A stretch of DNA of 64,000 nucleotides from contig OY987263.1 of the NCBI GenBank assembly GCA_963920665.1, forward strand, positions 36,258,547 to 36,322,546, in the 5' to 3' direction. Positions 24,514 to 36,034 of the stretch are shown piece after piece; position 1 is the stretch's first letter, and each line of letters starts with the position of its first letter. The position numbers and the translations under genes were made by a program. This stretch comes from Straminergon stramineum. Lineage: Eukaryota > Streptophyta > Bryopsida > Hypnales > Calliergonaceae. The notes beneath the pieces were generated by a model. That model was not told the origin of the DNA. It made no database searches and was given only the letters and a program-made list of their open reading frames with translations.

Positions 24514-25170
24514 ATGGGCATCATGAACTGGAACGTCTGGGTGATATTGGTATGTGTGAGTCTGGTGCCCATGTTGGCCTTGGCATCCGATCCAGATCCC
24601 CTCCAGGACTTTTGCGTTGCAGACTCAACCACCGGTGTGGAGATCAATGGCTTCCCTTGCAAACCTGCCGCAGATGTGTCAGTACTAGATTTCGTATTTG
24701 ATGGCTTGAAAAATGCAGGAAACACCGACAACCCAAACCTAGCAGTGGTCACCCCTGCGAATGTGATTCAATTCCCGGGGTTGAACACACTGGGAATCTC
24801 GGCTGCTAGGCTCGACATCGCTAAGGGTGGCATCAACCCCCCTCACACGCACCCCAGGGCCACGGAAATTCTCTTGCTGGTGGAGGGCGAGGTGTACGCG
24901 GGGTTTGTGACCACCAATAACACTCTGTTTGCCACCGTCTTGCAGGCCGGCCAGTTGTTTGTGTTTCCAAAGGGCCTTGTGCACTTCGAGCTCAATGTGG
25001 GCGACGGCCCAGCAACGGGGTTTGGGTTTTTGAGCAGCCAGAACCCGGGTGTGCTACAAATAGCGCCCGCGCTGTTTACTCCTGCCATCAAAGTCGAGGT
25101 CTTAGAGCAGGGGTTCAGGATTGATGAACAGACAGTGGAGACGATCCAGGCCAAATTCCGCACGTCTTGA
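24514..25170 (+). CDS. Germin-like protein (secreted cupin)
   Basis: Germin-like proteins are cell-wall glycoproteins of the cupin fold; they bind manganese, and some have superoxide dismutase or oxalate oxidase activity. The intronless 218-aa product has a signal peptide (about residues 1-25, hydrophobic core VWVILVCVSLVPMLALA). The conserved cysteine pair is C34/C49. Cupin box 1 is GGINPPHTHPRATEILLLVEG, with metal ligands H111, H113 and E118. Box 2 is FPKGLVHFELNVG, with ligand H157. Length matches the family. All metal ligands are intact, so it should be active; the substrate cannot be told from sequence. ATG at 24514 is the first in frame after the TATA box. Confidence 0.95.
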   Translation: MGIMNWNVWVILVCVSLVPMLALASDPDPLQDFCVADSTTGVEINGFPCKPAADVSVLDFVFDGLKNAGNTDNPNLAVVTPANVIQFPGLNTLGISAARLDIAKGGINPPHTHPRATEILLLVEGEVYAGFVTTNNTLFATVLQAGQLFVFPKGLVHFELNVGDGPATGFGFLSSQNPGVLQIAPALFTPAIKVEVLEQGFRIDEQTVETIQAKFRTS

Positions 25171-28100
25171 TAGTTACGAAGAGTATGGAGGAAATGCATG
25201 AGGTTTGTAGTGCTAAATGCATTCAAATTAGCATCTGAGCAGGGTTGATTCCTATTATAAGGCTGTCTGTGGCTTTTGTGACAATGAAAAAGGATTGTCA
25301 GTGTGCACCTTAGCATGTATTTTTTGGATAGCATATTAATAAACCTTGACTTTGCAAAGCTGTGATTATAGATGTCTCCAAAATCAACCCTTGACTCTTG
25401 TACATACACTTACACTTTAGGCACATATCTTTGGAGATCAATTTTGGATTTGATTAGGTGTGGTTACTTTATTCAACAACAATTACTCAGATGGTTACCA
25501 TTTTCATATTTTCTTGTTGACAAGTAGATTTCAATGCACCAAGAACATGGTATTTGGATATTGTATGCAAAAGTTATGAAGGGCAAACTCTTCATTGGTA
25601 CATGTTTTGATGCACAACTTTGCCTAGATGATAGTTCTATTTATCTTCCAAGGAAAATTTTTAGAAAAAAATTTCAAGGATTTTTGCTTCCCCCATCAAT
25701 TGGTAAATGTTTGTTTTAAAAACCTCCTAACTTACAACCAAGTGACTAAGGTAGAAGCACCAAAAATTGACACTTTTGTTGTGCCTATAAGTGCATCGTC
25801 CAAATAATGAATTTCTTTGGTGAAAATGCTAACCTAGTGAATTGAAAATCAACCAAAGTCATTTTCTAATTTTCAAATACTCACACAAGATTCTATAAAT
25901 TTTCAAAACTAAAAGCATTGAGTGTGCAACTCAGACCTAAAGTTCATGCCCTCCAACTTTCTTTTATGGGCCTCTTTACATGTATTGGTAGGTGGGAAAA
26001 CTTCATAGGGATGCTACAAGTGCAAATAGCAATTGCATTTTCATGTGGACCCAATGGGTAGAGAGGTTATAGTAAGATTTCTACATGTATTAGATTCCCT
26101 CAAGATTGACTAGTCTCTACCAATGGGGTTGTCCATTGATATTAGTGAAATAGAGAGTCCTCTTTTTCGACTTGCCCTACCCTGGCAAGACAATTGGTCG
26201 AGCCTATTTTGTCTTATTACTTGGATTAGGCATAGAATTGTTCAATGGTCTCAAATGTAAGTTGAATCTAAATACATACCCTTGAATCATGAAATGCTCA
26301 ACATCCATTGGTTACCTCAAAGATTCTTCACTCCCATTGGTTGATCTTGAAACCATGTTACAAATTTGGATGAAATTGGGTGTCCATTCAAGGCCACATT
26401 CAATTTGGATGGTGGAATAAGGAGCCTCCTACCTTAGTGCTTTATCTTTGGGCCAAAGTCTAATATTCAATATGGGCCAAGGTAAGCAAGCCTATTATTG
26501 ATTGCAACCCAATTTAGAGCTCTACTCTTGAATCCCATTCAATTTGGTTGCATTCTAATGTAATTTCTTTTGCATTGAGTCTCGGGGAGATCACTTAGTG
26601 TGTCCATTTGGAACCACGTGTGTTAAGATTTTAGACCTCCTATATTATATTCTAAAATTTAAATAAAAGGAAAAGAAAAAAATATGACTAGATTTTCCTA
26701 CTTTGAAAGTTTATGTTGTGAATTATTGGTATTTTTTTTAGATAGTTATAATTAGTTACAAATTTTTGAAGTAAAAAGATACACTGTAGAGCTGAAAATA
26801 ACTTTCACACCCCTATTTTATATAAGAAAAAATTGTCTAAAAAATGAACAAAAAATTCCTAAAAATCACACCCTATTGAAAGTTTATTATTCTTGAATAA
26901 TGATGGAATGGTCATCTAAAATGTATTCTCTATAAATATTTGAGTTAAAAAACATGCCATTTTAGTTCATTATTCAACCTATTCTAGAAATCATTTCATA
27001 TCTTATTTGAGTTGGGAATTTTTTGCAATAGAAACCTGAAGTCATTATTAAACAAATCTCAAAGTTATAGGTTGAAATTATTATTTATTAAAAAGTATAT
27101 AGGGGGGCAAAAAATCACTTTAACATATGTGGCTTGTTATGGATATACTAAGTGATCTCCTTGGGCATTGAGTGTGCAACTTAGACCTAAAATTTTGGAA
27201 TTGGGAATAAACTTTTTGGAATTAGGTGGAAAGTCACCATGTAATGAATTCAATGAGTACACCCATACAACTTCTATACATTGGCAAAATTGTTTCACTA
27301 TTTAAAGGGGTACTTTGGGATATCCATTGGAACCATGTAGGAAAGTTAGAGAGACACATTAGAATCCCCAAAGTCAAGAATAGTGTCCCCATAGGAGCCA
27401 CTAGGAAGCTACTACCTCCATTTGGAAATAGTGTACCTATTCTCAGTGCAATCACTAATGAAAATGGATACACTATTTCCGAATAGAGGGAGGGAGAATA
27501 TGTTTTTTGCTTTGAATATCTATAATTTATCATTTTTTTCAAAAATGAATGCACCAAAAGAGATGTGAAATAAACCCTAATTTGTCATTCTTTTGAAGAA
27601 AACAAATTTGTGAATCCAATAAGTGTACCTATGCCCATGCAATGACCAAATAGACCACAATAGACTTCCTACCTTAAACCAAGATTGGATTGAAATTTTG
27701 AATCCATAAGAATCAAAGTTCAGCATCGAACTCACACATGAGTTGTCTAATTAACCTTTACAGTACAAATTTGCCCAGAGGACATGGTTTTAGGACAAAA
27801 ATTCATTGATTTTCCCATAGTTTTTTATTTTCAATATTTTATATCCTAACTAGGAAAATGTAGCTTAAATAATCTATTTTTTTTATTTCATTTTTTTTTT
27901 GAAAATTGTCAAGATTGTAGTTTTGTGGCACTTTGAAGGTAGCACTTTAAAAGCTTAAAATACACCACTTTTGAACCTTTTCTATTGAATTTTTCTTCAT
28001 GTGAGCTAATAGAGTACATTAGTTGCCCTATGATATTTATCACTATGATCTCCATTATTGATAAAAAAAAATTCATATTATTTTAAGTACTTTTGTAATG

Positions 28101-30033
28101 AATATGATTTCTATAAAAATATTACCTAAAAAAATCACAAAAAGTTAAATTTTGGATATATATTATTACATGAGAGAATTCTTGAAAGGTGTATTTTAAT
28201 ATAAAAAACTAATGAAGTTTGACCAAATGGGAATATAGACTATCTTTTGAGGATTATTTAATAAAACCAAATTCAAAGTGCTTTTCATATTCTATACAAC
28301 AATAAGACAATATAAAGTTTGGTTTAACCCTAGAATGGTTTGAAAGTCCTTTGTGGCCATATAGTATATTATGTATTTGGTAGTATTTGATTAGGAAAAC
28401 ATTGACCAAATACTTTTCAATCCAAAATAAATTAATGATCATGATAGTACATAAATAAAAATGTATGAAAACTCATCTTTTAAACCACAATTGAAGAATT
28501 ATAAAGCTAAATACGGGTCATATAGAGGGATCCCAAGGGCCTTTCAAGGGTTATCCCCAAGTGCCCAAGCTTTTACAAGAGTGTTTTTCTAATGAAAAAA
28601 GAGCATGGATTATAGTTATCCCCAATGAAGCAATTTTTTTTTCAAAATCTAACAACATTCTTAGATCTTTAAAGAGCTTGTTTATTAATATACATATCAG
28701 TTTTGAGTATGAAATTGCATAGGAATTATGAGATTATAACAAGAGAAATTTATGTATCCTATTTTTTGTATCCAATTCTTTTCTACAATCTTTGAGAAAT
28801 TTGCATCAATGGGAGTTTTTTGGAATTAGAGGCATTTTTTTTTCATTTTTTATGAAGTACCATAGTGGCGATATAAAATGTTATAGTAGTGCTTCAAATT
28901 TCAACATTCATCTACATATTTGATAGAAAATACACATGTCCATATTTCTACTCTCATCTACTATCTATTGATTTAGTCCAAGATTTTCTTCGTCATTCGA
29001 ATTTATTTGACAAGAAACTTCATGGTTTGTTGACATTTTTTAGCTAAATTATTATTTCTAGTGCAATCTGGTATTAAAAAGCCAAAAAAAGAAGCCTTGA
29101 TTAGAAGTGATACGGACAACTATAGAATGTATTAGCACACTAAAATGCACTTTCAAACCCTTAAATTCAAGTGAGGTACTATCAACTCATTCCACAATCC
29201 ACCTTGTAATTGTTGAAATGTATTTTTTTAATTTTTACAATTGATAAGTAGAGATGACAAATAACTCCAAATCAACACTTACATGTTTAAGTTCTCAATC
29301 GTAAAAATCATGAAAACACTAAACTCTTTCCATTAGGACCATTTTAGAAGCAAATGGATAAGTTAAACGCTTTTAGATATCAAAATCAAGTAAAATTGGC
29401 AAGCTTTACTCTTCACTAATGGTATGTATGTATGTGCCTATGAGGACCTCTCAAAAAATTAAATATTTCCCTTTTTCAGTTAAAAATAAAAGCTTCCAAT
29501 ACTTGACCTTCAATATTGCCTATAAATTTTTTGAAACGGTCAAAGAAATTGTGGACCGAACATAATTATGTGGTTGCTCAGGCAGTTAGGGGTTAAGATT
29601 GACATGCTTCAGTTCTAATGATGACTTAAGTGTCCAGCGTAGGGCAAACTGAAAAGCCAACTCTTAAGGCATCGTACCTCCTGAAGATGAGGACCCTTTC
29701 TGTATCCAAAATATGTTTGGCTGATTGACTTAATAGAATTCTTGGGCACATTTTCTTCAATCTCTACTTGATTCCATTTACTTGCTGAGGAGAATACAAT
29801 AAATAAAGCAAAAAAGCAAAAACCACCAAGTATTCAAAACCCTCCACTGTTCCGGCTACGAATCAAACTTGCGATTGGCTTTAAAGCTTACGGGTTATTA
29901 CCGGAAGTGCGACGAATCCTTCGAACAGGGTGCACCAAATACAAACCACAAGACAAGATAATTACTACCAGCAATCCTAAAAGTTTTGAGAGTAGCCTGC
30001 TTCATATTAGAAGATAAAAAGATATTACAAGTT
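25171..30033. other. AT-rich gene-free stretch with repeat fragments
   Basis: No coding sequence is recognised in 4.9 kb. Repeats noted: the line 'cattgagtgtgcaact(c/t)agacctaaa' occurs at 25916-25943 and again at 27166-27193. 28850-29065 is the reverse complement of 15640-15910. A 'gcctcctacctta' motif near 26428 matches the terminal repeat of the element at 40422-40783. Confidence 0.55.
28850..29065 (-). repeat. Dispersed repeat, inverted copy of 15640-15910
   Basis: Its reverse complement carries the same 'gatgaatgttgaaatttga' and 'caaaccatgaagttt' blocks in the same order as the copy at 15640-15910. It is diverged and non-coding. Confidence 0.6.
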
Positions 30034-32813
30034 CTACGGTAGGTGTATCCCAGAAGGTCCAGTGTTTGCAGCACCATGTTGGGCTCTTTGAGATTCATCT
30101 TTGTAGAGAACTTTGAGAGCCTTCTTGGCCGCCCTGGCGTCCCTCCTCTCTTCCTTCACTGCTGTCTGAACCAACAAGCACAACTATATCAGGAATTCAT
30201 TCATTGCATCGTGCTCCCAGCTCAAAACAAACGATTGCTGTTGATCATTTCATCACAAGAGAGAATAAAACATGAGGAGGGCGAAATGCATTAAAAAACC
30301 AATGGGGACAATAGGATATACTTTTCGAGCCTTCCGTTCCTCTGGAGTTTCTCCAACACGGGACACAGGTTTCGGCTTGATTTCAGAGTCTTTTCCTAAA
30401 GTCTTCAGTTGCTTGGCTTTCTCTGCTCCAGGTCGCAGAGGAAGGAAATCTGTGGGTAAGCTCTGCTTCCCCCGAAGCTTGATGATTCCACCACTGACTT
30501 CTTTCTCCTCTAGCACCTTCCCCAAAGAAGGCGCCTTACGCCGAGGCTTACTTGGAGCGGAAATCTTACCCGGGTGGTTATCCAAATTTGAGAGTGTTGA
30601 CACCACCGTCTCACAATCCCAGTTGCTACGCTCGTCTTCACTCTCTACCTCTATAATCACCACCTCATCATCCTCTGACTCGGCACTAATAGCATCTTCA
30701 ACTTCGGACCTACGTTCCGCTATTAAATTTGTCGGCCTACTTTCTTTAACTTCAACTGAACCACTATCTCCTTTCCTCGACGTTTCAGAGCTTCGTTTAC
30801 TTTCCACGGGTTTTGAAACTGTCGCCCTTTCGATCTCAGCTGGAGTCATATACTTATCACCAAAAACCTTGGGGTCAGTCAGAAACTCAGACAGCACGTC
30901 ATCAAACTGAGAGATGTCGGCGTGGCCTCTGGCTTCTGGGTCCTCCTCGTCAAACTCGTCGTCATCGTCATCATATTCTCGTAGCGCAAGCTACAAGCAC
31001 CAACCACAACAATGTAAGCCACAACAATGAAGAGCATTCGTCCCGTTGACAAAGGCATACCACAACACCTGTGACGAATCAGTTTGAGTGGAGAATAATC
31101 AGCGCCCAATAAGGCCTCGCCAGCTGCTAATGATGATAAATTCATACAACCTGATCAGCAAGTACTTTGTCGTAATCCTTTAAGGTCGGAAAAGGCCAAC
31201 CTTTTCAAATTGCTCGTCCAGCAGTCGACTGGGCCTCGGTCGTTCACTATCGGCTACCGAACGGACATCCGTATCTGAGAATTCCTCTTCGTCTTCATCC
31301 TCTTCAAGTACGCTACTCTCAAGCCTGAAATTCCGATTCCTTAGGGTTGCGTCGCCCGGGGCTTGAAACTCCTGAGAGGTAGAACCATCTGGATTGCTGT
31401 TGGCATACACTATGAAGTCGTCATCGAGTTCATCGGCAGAATCAAATTCCGAACCCTCACTGTTATCAAGTGCAGCTGCTACTTCGGGGTCCAAGCCGTG
31501 CTCCACATATGCAGGGCGCTTCACCCTGTGAGTGCTCGACCCCACAATCTCGATGATTTTCTTGTCATTGGCTTCCTCGACAAGTTGCACATCTACCTTC
31601 GAAGCATCAAAGACCTGTCAAGAAAGAAGCAGAGACAACAATCAATCTCTTGGAAATCGAAGAACTAAAATCAAACATGATGACAACTCACTCATTCCAA
31701 ATTCATGACCGGTCCAACCTGCATAAGCATCCTGAGTTTCTCCAATGAATTCAACACTCGTCGGAAAGTGTCTCCATTCCTACTACCGGGAAAAACGCAT
31801 TGTGTTGGTAGAGAATGCTAAATCCATAAGGACCCCGATCCCTTCTCCAGTACTGACCCCTGCTACCTAAAGCAACTCATCTATTCATATACTCGGATGG
31901 CCCAAAATAAGCAAATGGTATAAACATGACATCACTAAATGTCTATGGCCATTGATCGTTGAATGGGAATGAGTTGTGTACTGTCCCTTCAATAGTGCTT
32001 TACAACCTCCGACTTCTAATTTGCAAGAGAAATTCAAAGTGATAAGTATTTGATCTCAACAGATTTTGCTCTCGTACCCACAGTGATCTTCCCATAGCTC
32101 TACAGTGATCTCCTAAAAGTCTCACTCTTACACGTTGGTAGAAATGCTCAAAGCCACGCAAATAGAATCCTCTACCTTAAATCGAGACAATGCAATTCCA
32201 GTTTCCACTAATGCAAGACGTAATGTGGTAACCACTGTCTTCGCATGACTCTAGTCCAAAATCAAGCAAGTCGGGAGAATCTATACCAAACCTGCAATGA
32301 AGAAGGCTTCATGAGGTATACCTTCACATCTGCGCGCAGTCGTTCGGGCTTCGGACGAGCGGCGGGCACAAACGATCCGCCGACACCCGAGACGCCAATT
32401 TTCCGCATGTGCTGCATGTAATCGTACCCGTCATCCGGAAACCCTAATTCGACGAGCTCCTGCCTCACGTGGTCTGGAAGAGGGCCCTTGTGCGCAGCAG
32501 CTCTGGAAGCCGTCGACCTCCGAGTCGTGGCCCTTGACACTACGGACTTCCGGGACCGCACTTCGTCGTCCTCGTCCGCGTCCGCGAACACCGACGACAC
32601 TTCCTCGCCCTCCGATGCCCCCTCGTCAGTCTCGTATCCGTAGTCGGGGTTGGAACGTGGATCCTCCTCGGAGAATCCCGGCACCGGAGCGAAGCCGCCG
32701 TCCACGCGGGTGAAAACTCGAGCTGCAACATCGTCATCCGCACCCTCCGTCTCCCTGTGCATCAGCACAAAGGTGGCGGATTTCTTCTTGTCCAGAAACT
32801 TCTTCTTCCCCAT
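30034..32813 (-). CDS. LTV1: LTV1 homologue, late 40S ribosomal subunit assembly factor
   Basis: LTV1 binds pre-40S particles near the beak and must leave before final maturation. Four exons join in phase 0: 32322-32813, 31201-31614, 30322-30990 and 30034-30165, giving 568 aa. The protein starts MGKKKFLDKKKSATF, the family signature. LPDHVRQELVELGFPDDGYDYMQHM follows near residues 115-139, then VFDASKVDVQ across the first junction. FEK|LALREYDDDDDEF spans the second junction. WDCETVVSTLSNLDNHPGKI is a strongly conserved core. The C-terminus is basic (AVKEERRDARAAKKALK) and ends in GPSGIHLP. Long acidic tracts are normal for the family. The gene is head-to-head with AK6, another 40S maturation factor. 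Nucleolar/cytoplasmic shuttling is inferred from the family. Confidence 0.93.
31917..32190. repeat. Dispersed repeat, copy B (LTV1 intron 1)
   Basis: Same family as 1021-1240, in the same orientation and also in an intron of a minus-strand gene. Shared blocks: 'tcactaaatgtc', 'atctcaacagattttgctct' and 'atcctctacc'. Confidence 0.5.
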
Positions 32814-32930
32814 TGCAATTACCTTCTAGTACACCAGCAACCACTGGATGCAAACAAGGAGCCTCTTAAAGGTTAGATGGAATTGAATAGAATCTCACAG
32901 TAGGTTGGGAGAAAGAGCATCAAACGATTG

Positions 32931-32950
32931 AACCCTAAACCCTAAACCCT
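32931..32950 (-). promoter_or_regulatory. Telobox array in the LTV1 promoter
   Basis: Three AACCCTA-type units, about 118-137 bp before the LTV1 start codon. Teloboxes are enriched in promoters of plant ribosomal-protein and ribosome-assembly genes, so the site fits the gene's role. Confidence 0.65.
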
Positions 32951-33387
32951 ATATACAAATAGGAACCCAATTCAAAGCTGTGGCGCAGGATAAAACGCAA
33001 CAATTAAGAGACTTGCGATACTTGAAAGTGATAACCACAGAGCGCCCAAACGTTCCAGACGGGAAATAGACGAGTAGAACAGTAGTGCAATGAGCAATAG
33101 TGCAATCGTGCAACGATACTTGGCAAATAGGAGATGCAATTGCGCGCGCGAGAGAGTGACGAAGATCCCAAATGGCTACGGAGATGCGGCAAAAGAGAAG
33201 GGGTTACGGTTTGCTAAAACCCTAACCCTAATCTGTTCGAGGCCCTTCGCACTAGAAATATAAGGAATTCTCTATGAGATGGCCCAAACCTCTTTAATAT
33301 CACATTTCTATTCTTGCTTGGCTGGGCAGGTGCATCAGAAAATAATTCTGGAAATTGATACCCATTTTTTTCTGATACAATTCAACT

Positions 33388-33626
33388 TTAACCCTTAAAT
33401 GTCAAAGCAGACGTTTTGTGTCCGAAGAATGACAAAGAATCTCTCTATACATGAGAGAACTACAACTATTCATCCTTCGAATTTTATGTGGAAAGGGGAT
33501 ATCTTCTACAGTACTTTGACCTCCAATGAGTATTTTTAATTTTTTTAATGTAGATAATGTAGATGATGTTACACAGTTCCAAAAGGGTTGATTTCCACAA
33601 TCACCAATCCATCCTTTAAGAGTTAA
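33388..33626 (-). mobile_element. TTAA-flanked piggyBac-like MITE, copy 1 (inverted)
   Basis: The ends read TTAA-CCCTTAAA and TTTAAGAG-TTAA. The interior is the reverse complement of the elements at 39952-40180 and 46134-46363, sharing the 'gaggatgaatagttgca', 'catcat' and 'gtggaaatca' blocks. It is non-coding and about 239 bp. Confidence 0.6.
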
Positions 33627-33649
33627 ACATGTAAAACATCTTAGGGCAT

Positions 33650-34030
33650 ATGACCCATTTCCAACCACTTAAGCAATTACATATATATGGAGTGTGGGAT
33701 TCTTGAGTGGGGAGATTTTTCTATATACAAAAATAGAGTTGAGAGGATTCCATATTTTTCTAAAATTTTATTTTTCCAAACATAATTATTATGAATTTTT
33801 TAGCTCAAGATTTTGCTCGACCTATTATGGTCATATAGGTTTTCCTATTTCCAATCAAGGTTAAGTTGCAAAATCAACCAAGGCCAGTTGCAATATTGAT
33901 AGTCTTGTAGCCAATCATAATGTACCGCAATTACATTGGAAATTGTGCTATAATTAATCACCAACTCCTCACTACCTAATTGGAAAGAAAAATAGTCTAT
34001 AGAGTAGAAATTGGGGGGATCGGAAAGGGG
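33650..34030 (+). repeat. Dispersed repeat, second copy at 44300-44700
   Basis: Shared in order: 'ccacttaagca', 'agtgggga(g/a)at', 'caaaaatagagtt', 'aggattccata', 'agttgcaaaatc', 'ggttgcaatattga(t/a)agtcttgta'. Both copies lie a few hundred bases from other small elements. Old transposon remnant. Confidence 0.6.
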
Positions 34031-34784
34031 TCGCCTCCTACATATAGAAACATTTAAATCTTAGAAAATATACAAATTTGAAATCTTAAAAATCTTAATA
34101 ATTTCTTAAGAAAATCCTACCATTTACTTTTTGAGTTATAATATTTATCAAACCTTAGTAAATGAAAATTATCAATTCAAATCTTGCTATCTATTCTCTA
34201 TAAGTCTATATCATGCTAGTATGTTATGCCATAACAAATTGTATAAAATATGATTGATAGGAGTTAGACAAGTGTGAAAGAAAATCACCTTAGTTACTTT
34301 ATTACTACAATTCCACACACTCTCTAACCCTTTATGACTAAATGCTCAAATTTTATAATATAAATGAACAAATGCAAATCCATTTTCTAATACAAATAAT
34401 CTTGTTTTTTTTACTGTCCGTCCAAAATACTATTTATATGTGCTTGTTTTAATTCTTAGATATTTTTACTATTTTGAGTTTTAGAACTCCTCTTCAAATA
34501 TACTGTAGTTCAAAAAGCTCAAGTATGTTCAGACTCCGAAAAAATACTCTAGTTCAAAAAATGACTTCGAAAAGTTCACACCCACATCCTTGGTTTCATT
34601 TCAAGAGTCCATAATATCACATTCAAATTGGCTAAGGAGTCTAAGTTGTGACATTAAAGAGGTGAGATTCTAAATTCGTGGTTTTGGATATTTGGGGGCC
34701 TACGACCGGGGGGGGGGGGCTTCTTCATCTGGAATTAGGGTTAGGATCTGAAGCTTGCATTTCTCGCAGAGACGAGTCGTTGCT

Positions 34785-34817
34785 ATGGCGCATTCATGCA
34801 AAGGACTTGAGATGTAA
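34785..34817 (+). other. Short upstream ORF before AK6
   Basis: A 10-codon ORF (MAHSCKGLEM, stop) ends 47 nt before the AK6 start codon. A second out-of-frame ATG at 34821 opens a frame that overlaps the AK6 start. They matter only if transcription begins upstream of 34785, which the sequence does not show. Confidence 0.4.
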
Positions 34818-34863
34818 CTAATGAGCCAGAAAGAGCTAGTGTGCTACACACTCCAGCGTAAAG

Positions 34864-36034
34864 ATGGCGCAAAGGGACCGACGATTGAAGCCCAACATTT
34901 TAGTCACGGGTACACCCGGAACGGGGAAGACTTCGACCTGCTCGTTGCTAGCCGATGCGACGGGAATCCATCACATCAATGTCGGAGATTTGGTGAAGTC
35001 GAAATCGTTGCACGACGGTTGGGACAATGAGCTCGAGTGTTTCATCCTCAACGACGATTTGGTGAGAATCGTGCATTGGTGTGGCGGTTTTAGTGTTTCG
35101 AGGGTTTTGATGTTTAAATTGACTTTGTGTAGTGATTGTCGCGCAGCTTATCGATGAGATGGAGGACATGGTGAAAGGAGGTGGCAATCTGGTAGACTAC
35201 CACAGCTGCGATATCTTCCCGGAACGTTGGTTTGACGCTGTAGTGGTGTTGCAAACTGATAATGGTGTGTTGTATGAGCGCCTCACAAACAGGTCAGTGG
35301 GTTTACTTGACCTAATTTGGAATCAAATTTCATGAGTTTCGATGGCTTGTAGGAGTCTTCTGTGGATGCATTGGTGCTGTTGGTGCGCTCTCAGTCAATT
35401 TCGTGGTTTCTGTGTTGAATGTGTTAGTCGATTATGTTTACATTGGAATGGCATAGAATTGTAGCCATGAGCTTTGCCGCAGCAATGCTTTGTGTTCATT
35501 TTCCGTGAACTCGTTCAATTGTTTTACCCTCGATGTAGTCAGGTGGTTTTTAATCATGTTGTGATCCACAACTTGCAGCGAATGCTTTCTTTCTATTTGC
35601 GTTGATTTCCTAGTTGCTATGAAGCTTTTGCAATGATAGCATTTCTTCTTCTAAATAATACGTGAGTAGTGCACGTGATTAAAAAAAATCGCTGTCTACC
35701 CTCTCCATCTGTAATTACCATTTTATAAACACAATGGATATGATATCGAAGGTTGTATAGGTGGTACGGAAAAGTAAGGCAGAAACAAGTGTCCTTGACT
35801 TTGTGCACTTTTGACAATTTCCTATTTAAATGCTGGATGGGCAGAGGTTACACGGGCCCTAAACTTCAAAACAACATGGAATGTGAAATTTTCCAAGTAC
35901 TTTTGGAGGAGGCACATGAAAGTTATCCACAAGAATTAGTACGAGCCTTGTCCAGTAACACGATTGAAGACATGAGCAATAACGTGGAGATTCTCGGCAA
36001 CTGGATAAGAGCATGGTCACCGACTGCATCATAA
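34864..36034 (+). CDS. AK6: Adenylate kinase isoenzyme 6 / Fap7-type NTPase
   Basis: AK6 (human CINAP, yeast Fap7) is a nuclear adenylate-kinase-fold NTPase needed for Rps14 loading and the final pre-40S rRNA cleavage. Three exons, 34864-35061, 35147-35292 and 35845-36034, join in frame to 177 aa (human 172). The Walker A loop is GTPGTGKT (residues 16-23). INVGDLVKS and DGWDNE follow. Exon 2 carries [15 protein letters not shown] and the lid region VLYERL. Exon 3 carries [22 protein letters not shown] and [10 protein letters not shown]. All diagnostic motifs of this small, lid-short kinase are present, so it should be functional. It is head-to-head with LTV1. Confidence 0.95.

Larger units (their letters stand above)
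32814..34863. promoter_or_regulatory. Divergent region between LTV1 and AK6
   Basis: The 2.05 kb region has three parts. LTV1-proximal: telobox at 32931-32950 and another at 33216-33232. Central: a TTAA-flanked element (33388-33626) and a diverged repeat (33650-34030). AK6-proximal: AT-rich DNA, then a 12-13 G run at about 34708-34719 and an 'attagggttagg' telobox-like site at 34734-34745. Confidence 0.6.

Noticed and set aside
31151..31177. Possible LTV1 micro-exon reading DYDKVLADQ
   Set aside because: It would leave an intron of about 23 bp, and splicing directly from 31201 to 30990 gives the conserved FEK-LALREYDD junction.
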